Part shown: in pieces, positions 13,732-26,900 of the stretch
Position numbering within the stretch: the first letter of the stretch is position 1
How the letters are laid out: each line of letters starts with the position of its first letter
The notes under the pieces: model-generated
Told to the model about the DNA's origin: nothing
Databases searched by the model: none
What the model saw: only the letters and a program-made list of their open reading frames with translations
Source of the DNA: Rachycentron canadum
Taxonomy: Eukaryota; Chordata; Actinopteri; Carangiformes; Rachycentridae
NCBI GenBank assembly: GCA_038496675.1
Contig: CM076662.1
Span: 22,405,027-22,469,026 of the forward strand
DNA length: 64,000 nt
Direction: 5' to 3'
Position numbers and translations under genes: made by a program

Positions 13732-13745
13732 GTTACCATGGTTAC
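13732..13745. promoter_or_regulatory. X-box-like motif
   Basis: GTTACCATGGTTAC has a perfect left RFX half-site and a right half-site with one mismatch. It may be chance or a weak site. Confidence 0.2.
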
Positions 13746-14527
13746 AATGGTCTTAGTTAGCCCTGGGGCTTTGGCTTAAAATAAGTCTGTTTTTGTTTTT
13801 GTGACTTGCCGTAGACTGGACCAGCATCACAGACGCCTCTGAAATATCTTTGTCAAACTGGCCCTCACATGCAAAACAAGCTGTGGTCTGATTGGCTGAG
13901 AGCAGCGTCCACTGTGAAGACGCTGACTCTTTTCTTTACCAGATTCCTTTTTTCTTTATTCCTCTGTCATACTCAACAAAAAAAAAGCTTGAGCTGAAAA
14001 ACTGGGCCAATCAGATGCAAGTTTAAATCCTGCCACATAAGACATCACCTCAGAAACCAGCGGCCTTGAGGACAGAGACCTTCCTGTTAGCGGAAGGCTG
14101 CAGGTGTCTTTGTATGCAAACGAAGCAGTCCTTAATTGCACTGTGTGGTAAGTGGGGGGAGTGAAGTTGTCTAAAAATTCTTCAAAGAGAATCATTAACG
14201 CTGGTGACGGCAGCAGAGCAGAGCATCACGTCAGCAACAAGCTGCTGCTCTCATCCCTCGGCCCTCGAGTTATACACAAGTGCCATTGACATGAACATGG
14301 AGTCAGACAAGTTGTGCAGAGCTGGTTATTAAGTCAACAGGTTATTGACCAACTTTATATCAGGCAGTTACTCCTCCTTTATTAAACCTTTATGAGCCAC
14401 TTTGTCTTTTCTGTGTTTTCATCCCTTTGTTCTTTTCCTCATAATTTTTTTAAAAATGTCTCCAAGTCTCCTCATCTTCAGACTCAGCTCAACCTCAGCT
14501 CATTATATCTGTGACTCAGTAAAGACT

Positions 14528-14644
14528 CTGTTCACTGTAATAGGGGATAGTAGCTCAGAGAACAAGAGGAAACTAAAAACACAGTGAATTTCTCCTTATT
14601 TTCTAGATAAAAACACTGTAAACCAGAATAACCAAAGAAAACTT
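14528..14644 (+). mobile_element. Dispersed repeat segment shared with 52.86 kb
   Basis: 'gttcactgtaataggggata' through 'aaccaaagaaaactt' is almost identical to 52861-52976. At 52.9 kb it is joined to family B, so it may be the 5' part of that element. Confidence 0.8.
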
Positions 14645-14769
14645 AAATGATTTGAAGTTTCTCTCTTTTGAACTGGACTCAGACTCAGGTAACAGAGACT
14701 CGACTTATAGTGAGAGAGACACAGGAGCATTTAAGAGAAGAAAGACTTGAACCTAGGCTAAAATTATAG

Positions 14770-14800
14770 ACCTGGACAAAATAATAGAAACCCTTATCTG
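14770..14800 (+). mobile_element. Dispersed repeat end fragment
   Basis: 'ctggacaaaataatagaaac' resembles the 'gacaaaataatagaaacacc' block at 33.95 kb, a word frequent in fish repeats. Confidence 0.4.
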
Positions 14801-15692
14801 TATAACACAACACAGCTCAACAGCACCACACACTGAACAGATTAACCTGGTGACAACACGAACACACTGAATTATGATCATCTTTACTTATGGAGCATTT
14901 TTCAAAATATGTGTTTGTAAAATAACATCAATGAAATCACTAGTGAAGAAAAACTGATAAAATAATGAGGAGGAAAATCAATCTGATCGTTGTGCTTTAA
15001 GCCGGGCCCCTGGAACAGCCAGAAGACCTTAACCTGAGGAGCTCGTTGAAACTGATGTACGCAACAGACCCAAGACGAAAAGTAGTTCGACTGACGGTGG
15101 AATAAGAACAAGCTGACATTCACGAAGACTGTAGTCACTAGTCTTTAGCTAATAAGGTTCTACGTGGTCCCTAAAGTGGTCAGATTATTAGTTCTTCGTG
15201 GTCACTTAGTGCTTGGTTGAGTCAGATGTTTGGTGATTGATTGGTTACAGATGATTGTTAGATCATTCGCAATAGAAGACAAGACTTAAAACCTGTAAGA
15301 ATCAGTTACATCCTCTGTTTTCTGTATTATTCATTCACGACTTTTGGACAATTTCGCCCAAACTTTTCATTCCCGGTTCCCTGAGCAGGGACTGAACCGC
15401 AAACCCCGACAGAGTTTGTACTTCAAAGCCTGAACAGCTTTTCTACCACTTTCATTTGGACTGCGTTATGTTCTGTTAAATGACTGTGAGCTGAGATCTA
15501 GGCCAGAGCAGCGTCTCCTCAAAGATTAGATGTGTGGTCCATTAACTGCACTGATCCCTGAGCTGTTGCCTCAGATCAGACATGTCTGAGTGAACAACAC
15601 TTCTTAATGCACAAGTCTTGTCCACAGAGAGCTTCATTGGTGAGGAAGCAGAAAGATCCAGACGCAGACGCCATGACGAAACTCTGACTGAG

Positions 15693-16183
15693 CACTGGAC
15701 CGAAGACGGACCGGACCGAAGACGGACCGGACCGAGGATGGACCGGAACTGAAGATGGACCGGACCGAGGACGGACTGGACCGAAGACAGACCGGAACTG
15801 AAGATGGACCGGACCGAGGATGGACTGGACCGAAGATGGATCTGAACTGAAGATGGACCGGACCGAGGACGGACCAGACCGAAGATGGATCTGAACTGAA
15901 GATGGACCGGACCGAGGACGGACCGGAACTGAAGATGGACCGGACTGAGGGCGGACCGGACCGAGGACGGACTGGACCGAAGACAGACCGGAACTGAAGA
16001 TGGACCGGACCAAGGACGGACCGGACCGAAGACGGACCGGAACTGAAGACGGACCGGACCGAAGACGGACCGGACCGAGGACGGACTGGACCGAAGACGG
16101 ACCGGAACTGAAGATGGACCGGACCGAGGACGGACTGGACCGAAGACGGACTGGACCAAGGACGGACCGGACCGAGGATGGGG
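15693..16183. repeat. 16/17-bp GC-rich minisatellite, about 490 bp
   Basis: Alternating units of the types 'accgaagacggaccgg' (16 bp) and 'aactgaagatggaccgg' (17 bp). Mixed unit lengths leave long open frames on both strands (minus frames of 205 and 214 codons rich in Pro/Ser/Val/Arg, and a plus frame rich in Asp/Arg/Gly/Thr). These are repeat translations, not supported genes. Confidence 0.95.
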
Positions 16184-17111
16184 GAGGAAAAGGCATCATG
16201 ACGGCAGAGAAACGCTCCACACGAAGACAGGAGGAAGTGCTGGACTGCAGTGAAGTCTCTGAGGACTCTGTGACGTGTGGTGACTCATCTGAATTTGGGG
16301 GTGTTGGATTTTTGGACTGTCACCTCCTGGCACATGTGCAGCACATCCGGGGGCTCACAGAATTTCATGCTGGCAATTAAAGAGGAGCACATAAAGCCCC
16401 AAGTAGGTCACAGCAAATTCAGTGATAAAATACGTTTGACTGCTGTGACACTTCATCGTTGCCGCTGGTTTTTACTCCCACCTCCTCAATGAGCAGCGTC
16501 TGAGGCGGCAGAGCCCACAACAACACTGAGCCGTCTCCAACACGTGTTGATGGGTCTAGTACTGGACCACCTGAAATCATGACACTGAATGAAACAGTTA
16601 CCAAGGAGAGAAGGCTGAAGGCTCAGGAGAGAGGTTTTTAATGTCAGACAGGACTCGACCCTCACATTCAAAACAAACAAGCAAGAGTCTTCAAGGATGA
16701 CACCAAAATCACCGGACACCTCACAGACCTTTACAGTCACTCAGTGAAAAGAAAGACAGACTCCATCACTGAGGACCCTTCACCTACCTGTCACCTCCTC
16801 CAGATGCTCCAAAGCTCCTCTGGCCAAAAAACACAACTCAAAAAACTCTTTCATTGCCACTGAAATATTCATCTGAAACAAGGCCAAAGAGACTGATGCT
16901 GCTTTTTAACAAAACTTGACACACATGAGTCTTTTATATGTTTCCATGCTGTTTGTGAGCCGCTGACCTGAAACAGTTTTCTCTCCATAAATGAGACTAA
17001 ACTGAACCTCAATAGGAATCCAGGCCCAAAGAGGGGTCCTGTTACTAAAGCCCCACCAGCAACAAGGACAAATCCAAGTTTGGTAATTATCTTAAAAAGG
17101 TCCTTATAGTC
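16184..17111. other. Intronic, no gene recognised
   Basis: Ordinary sequence between two minisatellites; no domain, RNA gene or clear mobile element seen. Confidence 0.5.
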
Positions 17112-17277
17112 TGAATGTTTAAAGGTCCACACGGTCTAAAGGTAGATGTTAAAGGTCCATACAGTCTAAAGGTAGATGTTAAGGGTCCATACGGTCTAAA
17201 GGTAGATGTTAAAGGTCCATACGGTCTAAAGGTAGATGTTAAAGGTCCATACAGTATGGATCTGTATGGACCTTTAG
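17112..17277. repeat. 30-bp minisatellite, array 2, ending in an inverted unit
   Basis: About five units of the same 30-bp sequence as at 12.5 kb, in the same orientation. The last unit runs into its own reverse complement: 'aaaggtccatacag' (17241-17254), 7-nt loop, 'ctgtatggaccttt' (17262-17275), a perfect 14-bp hairpin. Confidence 0.95.
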
Positions 17278-17857
17278 GCAAAATGCAAAAATAAATTCTG
17301 CTGCAGCTTAATCTGCTGGTTGTCAATTTTGTAATATAGAATACAAATAATATAGTTTTTATCAAATGAAAACCAGTTAACAAGGACCAGGAACTTCAAA
17401 GACCAATTCAACAATTAAACATTTTCATTTTATTAACTGGACTCAAGCATTAAAACATTAAAACATTAATAACTGACTGATTCATATGTTTCTCAACAAC
17501 AACATCAAGAAAAATATAATTAATTCAAAATTTCATGTAAGCTTCATGTTTGCTACAAGTCTGCATGACTCCCAGTGACCTGGAGTAAATGAGCTAAAAC
17601 ATGCAGACCACCAGTTTGGCCCATTCACCTTGACTGCTTGACATCATGATGCACACATGGCCTTGAATAAGGGAGTAACGCTCTGTATGCAGACTTACAC
17701 AAAGACTTTCTCTCTGACCTTCTGCTTAATGCCATTCATCAGGATCCTCCACATGCTTCTGCATTTTTCAGACTTGATGCTTTTATACCCACAGAGGGTC
17801 TTTTCTTCATCCAGCTGAAGATGTAAAGCCAGACCAGAGGAATGACAGTCACACACA

Positions 17858-17877
17858 CCCCCCCCCCCCCCCCCCCC
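17858..17877. repeat. Poly(C) tract
   Basis: Twenty consecutive C after a short (CA) run; G-quadruplex potential on the other strand. Confidence 0.9.
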
Positions 17878-20800
17878 AGCTCAAAATGAATCAGCATCAC
17901 AAAGAGTTGACCACACATGTGACAGCATCCTTAACCTGAATCCAAATCCAGCGTTTGAGAATGTACCATTAATTCTGTCTGCATGACGATGAAGATGATG
18001 AAGCTTTTAGTTCAACAATTTAGTAGATTTTCGTGTCCTTGTACTACAAAGTGTAACTTTATTGATATATTGTAAATTGCAATCAAACTTTAATGAGAAA
18101 TCACAGCAGTGTTTCTGCTTCGGACAACTGAGTGTTTCCCTCTCTGTTCTTCAAGGATGTTGTCGACAGTTCGATTTTAATTGGCTTCTGCTCTTAAGCT
18201 CTGGCTGTGTGTCTTATTGTGAATGTGTGTGCGTGTGTGTGTTTGTGTCAGTTAACTCCTCTGCGGGAATCCGCACGCTAGAGATTGCTACTTTCATTTC
18301 ACATCCTTTAATTAGTACATAATTATAATGTGTTCTACAAGTCACACAATCATCCCGTGTTGATTCTGCATTAGTGTTGCACTCTGATAGAACCGTCACT
18401 CAGTTTTCAGTTTCCCCTCAGCGCGGTCTGTAAGGCCATGGGTCAATCAGCCTGAGACAGTGAAAACCAGTGAGCACAGCTTCAGATCTCTCATAATACT
18501 CGTTGTTGGGGTTGTTTCCATGGTTACAGGGCAAACACGAACTGCTAACAGCTAATATAGCATGACTTTTTCAGGTTTAGATTCATCCAAAAGCGAAGAG
18601 AAAAAGGTTACAAAATGGGCTCAGGTGTAGTTTTCTGCTAAGTGACTGTTTCCATGGCGACGCTGCTTCCTTCCTTACTTCCTGTTTACGATACCCAGAG
18701 CGATGAACATGGGAACTGCAGCACAAACATTTAGCAAACGTGAAGTGTGAAGCAGAGCTTTTCCTTGTATCACATGATCTTCCTCAGCAGTTGTCATGGT
18801 TTTTTCCTGAGCACTGTAAGGGGCCTGGACGTCGTATAAAGTGATGCTGCAATAATCCTGTAAATGATGTGAGTGAGTTTAAAGGTGTCGAGGGTGATTA
18901 TGGGTTAGACTCCGTTTATTGGTGTAACAGTCATGTTTTACTGTAACACCAGACATCAGCCGCCGACATCATTACCTCATCCCACAGTCTGACTGAATTT
19001 AAGATGACTCCTCTGAGAGTTTTACATCAAGAGCTTTTTCAAAATGTTTGACCTCAATAGATAAAAATCCAACAAGCCCAGGAGCAGGACCAAAAATAAA
19101 AAGTCTTATTCTGGGTTTTAAAAGGAGCCTCCTCCCAAAACACATTCTCCAACTTCACATGATGAAGTGAATCTGAGTGTCTGCAGCTGAGGCTGTGAAA
19201 TATATCTGCTGTTTTCACCTGGAGATCTGAGGTTTGATTGAGTTCAACACAACAACTAACCATCAGCATGTGAGAGCAGCAGTCAGTGTTTGGATGCTTT
19301 GTTAACACTCCTGACAAAAAAAAAGTTGCTGGATCATCAGAATCTGTCCTCGCTGATGGAAAACAAACACATCACACACACAGCAGACGTCCCCCTCCCT
19401 CTGCCCACAGCTCCTCCAGCTTCCATGGAAATACACATGGAAATGAAGAATTTAAAGATGGGCTGTGTCTAAAAAACAGTTTCAATTTAATCAATCAATA
19501 AATTATATCATTTTATAATTTGAAGATGGGAATTAATAAAATACCTGCAACTGTTTAAAAGATGAACTGACTGAACTGAGATAAGATGAGATAAGAAAGA
19601 TGAAGGGATGAGCAGTGGGGGTGGGTTGGGGGGAATGACCCTTAAACGTGATGACTCTCACTGGAGAGGTGAAGATGAAGAAAAGACACCGTCTTTACCT
19701 TCAGCTGCTTCAGATCAACACGTCTCTCAGCAGCAGCCAAGAGTCTAAATGTAGCCTGATGAAGTCAAAGGTGTGTTATTGTGCTTTAACACCACAGACG
19801 TCACTGAGCTTTTATTCTGAAATGTAATGACGCTGACACATTTCTCTGAGTTTGCAGTATAAAACATCAAATGAGGTGATTTTTTTGTGTTTTCTCTCTC
19901 CTCCCCTGATGTGTGTCATTTTCTGGGAACGAAGCGCCGCTGCGTTTGGCATTTTAGTTTCCATGGTGACTGAAACACGGCAGGGAAAAAAAACTAGGAA
20001 ACATTTTGCCCATTATCCTCCTCCCTCCCCGCCATTCGGTCATTTCTGGAGCCTTATGATAATTTGTGTCTTTATTTGACTGGATGCAGTCAGGCTGCAG
20101 TTATTATCACTCGACATTTTGATTTTCTGTAGAAACACAAACAGCTACACACCGTCACAATCTGTGTGCATTTGCGTAATGAATAAGAAAAATAATTACT
20201 GCTTTTGCTGAAACTGTGACTGATTGGTGTCCTGTTGTTGGCTGTCAAAGCCTTCTGATGATCACAATACTCACTTTACCCTTTCTTTAATTCATTCGCT
20301 GCCATTTCTAAATATGATAGAGCATCTTTGCCAGTTTCTCCTCTGCAGGCTGAAGTCAGGGCTGATGAGCAGGCACATGAAAGCACTTTGCCTCTCACTG
20401 AGAATCTGCTGTAAAGTGTCTATAAAAGCAGAATAAGAGCATGATGAGCTCCCCACTGCGCTGCAGAGATGCATCAACAACTGAGAAAAGATGTGACGCA
20501 CACACACACATCGTTCACAACAACACGGTAACAGCTTCTCTGCAGCAGAATCCTAATGAGGGCTGGGAGGCAAACACATGCCCAGTTTACCTCCACCTGA
20601 AACATAAGACCACTCCTTAGACAGTCATGTCCATATTTTAGACTTTTCTACACCACAATTAGCTCATCTATCTGGGAGGTGGACCGCCGAGAGGACACGG
20701 ACTAGTCACCTGCTAGCCACCGCCTCATCCTCGGGTTGGTTGGCGCTCCTGTCAGTGTCGGAGCCCCTGTGTGAGACGTTTTCATCCGTGACTGTGTGTT

Positions 20801-20950
20801 TGTGAAACTTATTTCTCACTCTAGATGCAGTGTGTCTGGTGCGTTTACAGGGTCTGTGCTCTGAGAGACAACAGCACAGGGGGGAAGAATTAATGTTCAC
20901 CCAGATGTTTGGGAGCTGGATGTGAAGTCATTTTACCTTTTCTATTTCCA
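17878..20950. other. Intronic, no gene recognised
   Basis: Includes a short GT run near 18224-18248. 'tttccatggttac' (18517) and 'tttccatggcgac' (18649) are partial X-box-like words. Open frames are short and featureless. Confidence 0.5.
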
Positions 20951-21028
20951 ACAAACCCTGATGTTGAGGTGAATGAACAAACCCTGATGTTGAGGTGTAT
21001 GAACAAACCCTGATGTTGAGGGGTATTA
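20951..21028 (+). repeat. 26-bp tandem repeat, three copies
   Basis: Unit starts 'acaaaccctgatgttgaggt'; three consecutive copies with changes only in the last six bases. Confidence 0.95.
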
Positions 21029-23865
21029 ACATGTGATTGGATCCCCTGAGATGGATGTTAATACCAGTCTGAACACAGCCAGAGGACTACAACACTACCG
21101 ACCCCCCACCCACAGCGCCATCCCTCCATCCCCTCCCAGGAGCTTTGACACTCCTCTCACTCAGCCTCAGGTGGCTCTGAAAACTGTTGTTTTCTACCAG
21201 GAACACTAATGAACCAATCAGAATCAGTGGCCTTGATGGCGGCGCCACGAGGGTTAAACACCAACAACAACAGGTCATTCAGCATGAATGAAGAATAAAC
21301 TACAAACTACACAGTTCTCACAAGAAATTATTACAAGACAGCAGACGTGAAATAAAGTGTTAACTCCAAACAGGAGACCCAACCATCTTTGTGTCGTTGT
21401 GTTCCTGTCGCCTTAGGACAACTTTAATTTCAACAACACTACCTGGAAAAAAAAAAAAAAAAACAAGCTGCTGGTGCCTTCAAGGTCGTCCATTGGATTC
21501 AAATAAACATGGAGGAGCATAAAGCTCCCGGCAGCCGTGTCTCAGCTCCCAGGTCAGACTGCACAGTCATTGCAGAGGGAGTCTGGGATTCGTCGTGACA
21601 GCAGGAGGCTTTTAAACCTGTCAGACACTGAGTCACTTTTTTATTTAAAGTGCATACATTCTCAGCCACGGGCCACATATCGCCGTTCAAACCAAGCTGC
21701 CTTTGTCTCATCCAGTTCTCAGAGGTTGCTTTGTAGCGCAGAAGTCAGAGTGAGCTCTTTCTATCAACTTCCTGTCACCTCTCCTTGACCCCAAACACAT
21801 CTCACCTGATTGGACCTGGGCTGACAGAGTCATCATTCAGGATATAAACGCTCTGGACCACCTGATTACTTGTACTTCAGGTCTGAGCTGAGAGAGCGAC
21901 GTTTCCTTATTTTTGGAGACGACGGCATCAGGGCCTTTGTTCAAACATTTATATGTTTTCCTGACAAGTGATGGAGGAAGCTGGAGGCCGATGGTGGGAG
22001 CACAAAGTGTCTCACTGTGTTTGAACCCTATTTCCAGCCCTCTGGATCTTAAATGAGTCCTTTTAGTTGATGTAACTTCATACAACTTATGTCATGCAGG
22101 TCAGAAAACAGACACGTGAATTGTTTTCATACCAACTGTTCACGTTCAATTCTCATTTGTTCTAAGTGCTCAGCTTCAAGTACTAGTACAGATTCGTGAC
22201 TGTTTATGCCTTTAAACAGCCATCAGCCATAACATTATGACCAGGGTTAGTTCAACAGGATCATCTTCACCAAACTTCACCACGTCATGATGTTTGAAGC
22301 CTAAATACAATCAGCAGCAATAAAAAGCTAATGTTAGGCTACAAACCAACACCACCATGGGCACATGACTTGACCTTGTAGTTTGATTCAGCTCTGACGT
22401 CTTCTACCTTTCCTCTGACAGAGTTAGAGACAGGCTGTGAAGGCGGACAGCTTCAAGAATCAGGACTGGGGTATGTACTGAGGGGTTTTATAGGCTTTCA
22501 AATCCAGTACATAGTCAGTTCAAACCAAGAGAAAACTTCCTGGTCACCCCTGACACTTCTCTTGTGCCGTTACTGGTCGTCGTGCTGATGTCAAACAAGG
22601 CAGGAGATGATTTCATCAAGACAAACTGCTTTGAGAGCAGAAAAATAATAGAGCAGATTGACATGATGGTACAAACTAAAATAAGATGTGAATATGAGGA
22701 TAGAATGAGTGTGTGTTCTTGATCTGGATACAGGCCTAAAGGAGAAAAGAGCATCTTCATCTTTCCTTTCTACTAAAGCTCTCCAAGCCCTTCAGATTTC
22801 CACCAGCAAGAAACTAAGTTCAGTAAACTCAGGAAAACCTGCAGGAATCAAATCCACATGTTCTCGTCCTATTAATGCGCAAATCCAGCTGCGTACGGCG
22901 TTTGAACTCTCACAGTAAATGAGTGACGCAGGAGGTGAGTGAGTCGGAGCAGGATGGTTGGAGACGTCGAACTTTAAGTGGAGGTTCAAAACTTCGAAGA
23001 GAAAAAAAAAAAGTCCTGCAGCGAGATGATGAAAGCTGCTGGCTCACTCACCCTGAGTCACTCTGGGAAATAAAATAAAACACACACAGTGAAGTCGGAC
23101 AAAGAGTGCAGATAGATGCTGCATATAAAGAAGCAGTGCAGATTTTAGACCTGGAGTGTGTTGGGGTTTGGTTTTCAACAGGAACCAGAAGGCAGAGTTT
23201 CCACCAGGGAGCCTGGATCTGTGCGTCTTCTGTGCCCGGTGATTTAATGATGTGGATGTGTTATGGACTCAGCAGTGGGCGAGCAGCGAAGGCGGGACAC
23301 AGACACCGGACAGCAGCGAGCGACGGAGAAGGCTAAAACAAGACTCCCCCACAGTTATTCGTACCGACCAGCTCTGTTCTTCTTTCTTTTCTTTTCTTTT
23401 CTTTTTTTTATATTTTCAGAGGGTGGAGAAAAGTCCACAGAAAGAATAAGAAAGCATAAAAGTACAAATTCAACACCAGAAACAGCAGCTAACCCTAATG
23501 AGCAGGAAGTGGGAGTGTAGGACAGAGCGACAAGCAGATGTGTGGCTCATTGAGGGAAACAACTGAGACGAGACAACGTTGATCAGTTAATCAGTTAAAT
23601 CAGAGTTTTACAAAACAGCAGAAGCATCTCAGAGAGACGTTCAAAAAGAACAGACACACTCCTCCATCCTCACAGTGGAGGAGCTGAGAGTCAAAACACA
23701 TGTATACACTGAGCCTTACAACCCGCCGTTCTGATGTCACAACAAATCAGTCACCACCCTCAGACACCCCCACCTGGACCCACCATCCAACCTTGCAGGA
23801 TTTGATTTCTCTTGGTATTTTACCTGAAATCTGCTATATTTATATTGGGTCACTCAGAAAACATT
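21029..23865. other. Intronic, no gene recognised
   Basis: Contains an A homopolymer around 21449-21463 and a pyrimidine stretch (23380-23410). No domain or RNA gene seen. Confidence 0.5.
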
Positions 23866-23910
23866 CAGCCAATCAGAAGAGAGTATCAGAGCCTCTCTTC
23901 TGATTGGCTG
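23866..23910. repeat. Perfect 18-bp inverted repeat (hairpin)
   Basis: Left arm cagccaatcagaagagag, 9-nt loop, right arm ctctcttctgattggctg. Pairing extends one further base outward (T23865/A23911). Each arm carries a CCAAT box in opposite orientation. A related 'ctctgattggctga' segment with its own hairpin lies at 59.85 kb. Confidence 0.9.
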
Positions 23911-23911
23911 A

Positions 23912-26900
23912 CTTTATTGTTCAGTCCAAACACTTAGTACTACTCATTTAAGTGCAATTATGTTACTGTGAGGACTACATTTACACAGAAACATATGTAA
24001 CTACAGATAAAACATAAGAGAAGAGTCAAACACGGCGCTTTAATATAAAAGATGGACCCTTAAAATAAAAGGACACAGGATTTTGGTCTCAACGTGTGGA
24101 TCAGATATCCACCAAGTTCAGAAAAAAATCTGTATTTCCTTGACCAAACTTCCCAGAGCATCAAATTTTATATGAAGCCTTGATCCCAGAATTCATTTTT
24201 GTAATTTCCTGTGTTTCATGAACTGAACATGTCGTCTCGGCCCTTTTCCTCAGAGTCACAGCAGCAAAACGCAGCTGCCGCTTGTTAAATTAACAAGGGG
24301 GAGGTAGGTGTGCCAATAAACAGCATCAACACAAATACTAATATTAACCACAACAATAATAATAATAATAATGCTGAGGACTTAAAAACCTGCTCATTAT
24401 CTTCACCAGCTGCAGCTATGTTCACACATCTGGGATTTCATACACACACACACACTAACACACACATCTTATCTTGGTTTTCCTGCGTTGTAAATTAAAT
24501 GGTTATTTCTGTGGGTTTACATTCAAACACACAAAAAGTAAACATGCAGCTCACGTTTCTGTGCAAAAGTCACCGCGTCAAGTCAGAAAATACAAGAGAC
24601 AGAGATAACAATGAAGAAACTACATCAAAGCAACACTTTCATGGGGCGTCCCTAACTCGGGAGGGACGTTTCCTCAACCTCTGATCATGTGATGTCAGAT
24701 AAAGATGGCTGCCTACATGGGGGTGGAAGATGGGGCTTTAAAAGCCCATCTGATTGGTTTCTGACCAGGTCACATGGTTTACATTTAGAGTACGTTCACA
24801 CACGTTTGTGGCGCTGACACCAGCAGCGGCTGAAGCTGTGACTGTGGTCACGCTGCAGCAGGCAGATGCCACCCACCATGCCAAATAATATTTATCATAT
24901 TAATATGATATTTTATTTCACTTAACAGACTAATTGTTTTGTCTATAAAATACAATTAACATCCTTTAATTTAACATCACAGGAGTCTATTGTGACAAAG
25001 ATCCGACACCAAATTATATTCAAGTGTAAATGACATGAACCAGAGAAAGGAAGAAAATCTAAGAGATTTGAGAATCTGGACCTTTTGCTGCCTGTGTTAA
25101 CACTTTCAAAGACCTCAGGAGGGTCATTGTCCCCCCAAACACACATTAACAGACTCACACTCCAGTGGATGATCCACCACTGCAGAGACAAACAGCTCCT
25201 TCTCCGTCAGACGTCCCTGTGGCCTTGAAGTTATGACAGAGTACATGACCCAACCTGATCCTGTCCAACGGTGCTAACACCAACATCAGCTACAGCGTCC
25301 GGCGGCTGAAGACGACGCAGGAGGAGGCCAGACCCGCTGTCAAGGCGGGAAAATCTTTGCTGAATCGGACTTAAAAAAAATTTATGTGCCTCATCTCTGA
25401 CACAGCCACTTTATTTTAAGAAAACATTTCAGGACACTATCAGATTAAATTATTCACTATCTGGGACATTTTGTATTGCAGCGTGAAGCCCATGGGGCAG
25501 AGTCAGCGTGACGCCGTTGGCACCTTAACACTCGCTCTCTGTCTCCCATCGAGCCAATCACTATCAATACGGCGCCTTAATCTGCTCCACCATCACCAGA
25601 GCTGCTCGCTGTCCGTCCACCTCACCATGTGGAGACGGTCGACTAGGCCACGGAAAAGTGTGGTAGTGAGGGAAAAAGGAAAGCTACACCACGGTGAGGG
25701 GAAATACAGAGCGTCGACAGTGACACGGAGGAAACTGCCCTCATGATTTGTCACAACACGAAGGAGATGAGGCCAAATCTCCCTCCGGTCGACCGGTGCA
25801 TCAAACCAAGCACCTTATTTGCTGTGACTAATGACAATGAGCCAGATGAGATAAGGAAAACAAGGATCAAACTGATAAGTCAGGGATAATCTGCTCCGAA
25901 GAGCACGCTCTGTCACTGTAATGTTTAATATGAGTGAGTCCATTAAGAACAGAGCACTGCAGGAATGAGTCCAGCTCCAGACAAGGCTGGATTAACAACC
26001 AGGCAGGGGGGGGGGGGGGGCAGACCCAGGTTTACAGCCATCAATTATCTTCACTATCAATACTCAAGAAAATGGTACAAAATGTCAAAATCAATCAGTC
26101 ATTCCCTGACTGATTTTTAAAAACCACCACTAAATACTGTATATAATAATTAGAATATAAATACTTAATATGATATATAATGATATTTATATAGCACAGT
26201 TATAAAGTACTTTTCAGGATGAGATAAAATAAAGTAGTACAGAAGAATATTTTCAAAATAATTAAATTGATCAATAAACTAAGAAACAGGAGAATGTAAT
26301 AATAAATAATAATAAAAGTCAATTAAACAGCTGGATGGAGATGTGGTGAATATGTCTGAGTGATGATTGTAAAGATTTGGTTTCTGTGAGTCAGTGACTA
26401 ACTGACTGGATGATTGACTCAATAAAGTGTGTGCACTTTCCAGCTGATCTGACAGTCGTCAGGTGGCGTCTTCTCAGAGAGACGCTGAGGGTCAGACTGA
26501 GATCTGCTGATGCGCCGTTTGTCCTTATACACACAGATCAGATAATTGAATCATGGCGTCTCAGACAAGTGGACACCTGCGTGGGATTCAGGTGCTGCTG
26601 AAGTTTGACTCCCAGGAGACTCTGAAACCACAGTCTGGACAGAAATAGCAGCTGCAAAGGATTCTGGGCCATTTGTTGGCTGGGAGTGTGACGTTTGAAG
26701 AATTCGGGACAGATCGGGGATCAGGGCAGCTGACCAGAGGCTTCTTCACAGTGCTAATTATACAATGACATTCAGGGTCGGCTTTTTCCCTGGGGTGAAG
26801 GCGTGAGCTTCAATCAATGACTAAACCACCACAGTCACACAAAAGGCTGGTAAAATGAAATGATGAACTATTTATTGACGTGAAAACAACTCATCCTCCA

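Noticed and set aside
15542..16220. Minus-strand frames of 205 and 214 codons and a plus frame of 126 codons
   Set aside because: All three are translations of a 16/17-bp minisatellite, with no domain outside the repeat and competing frames on both strands.
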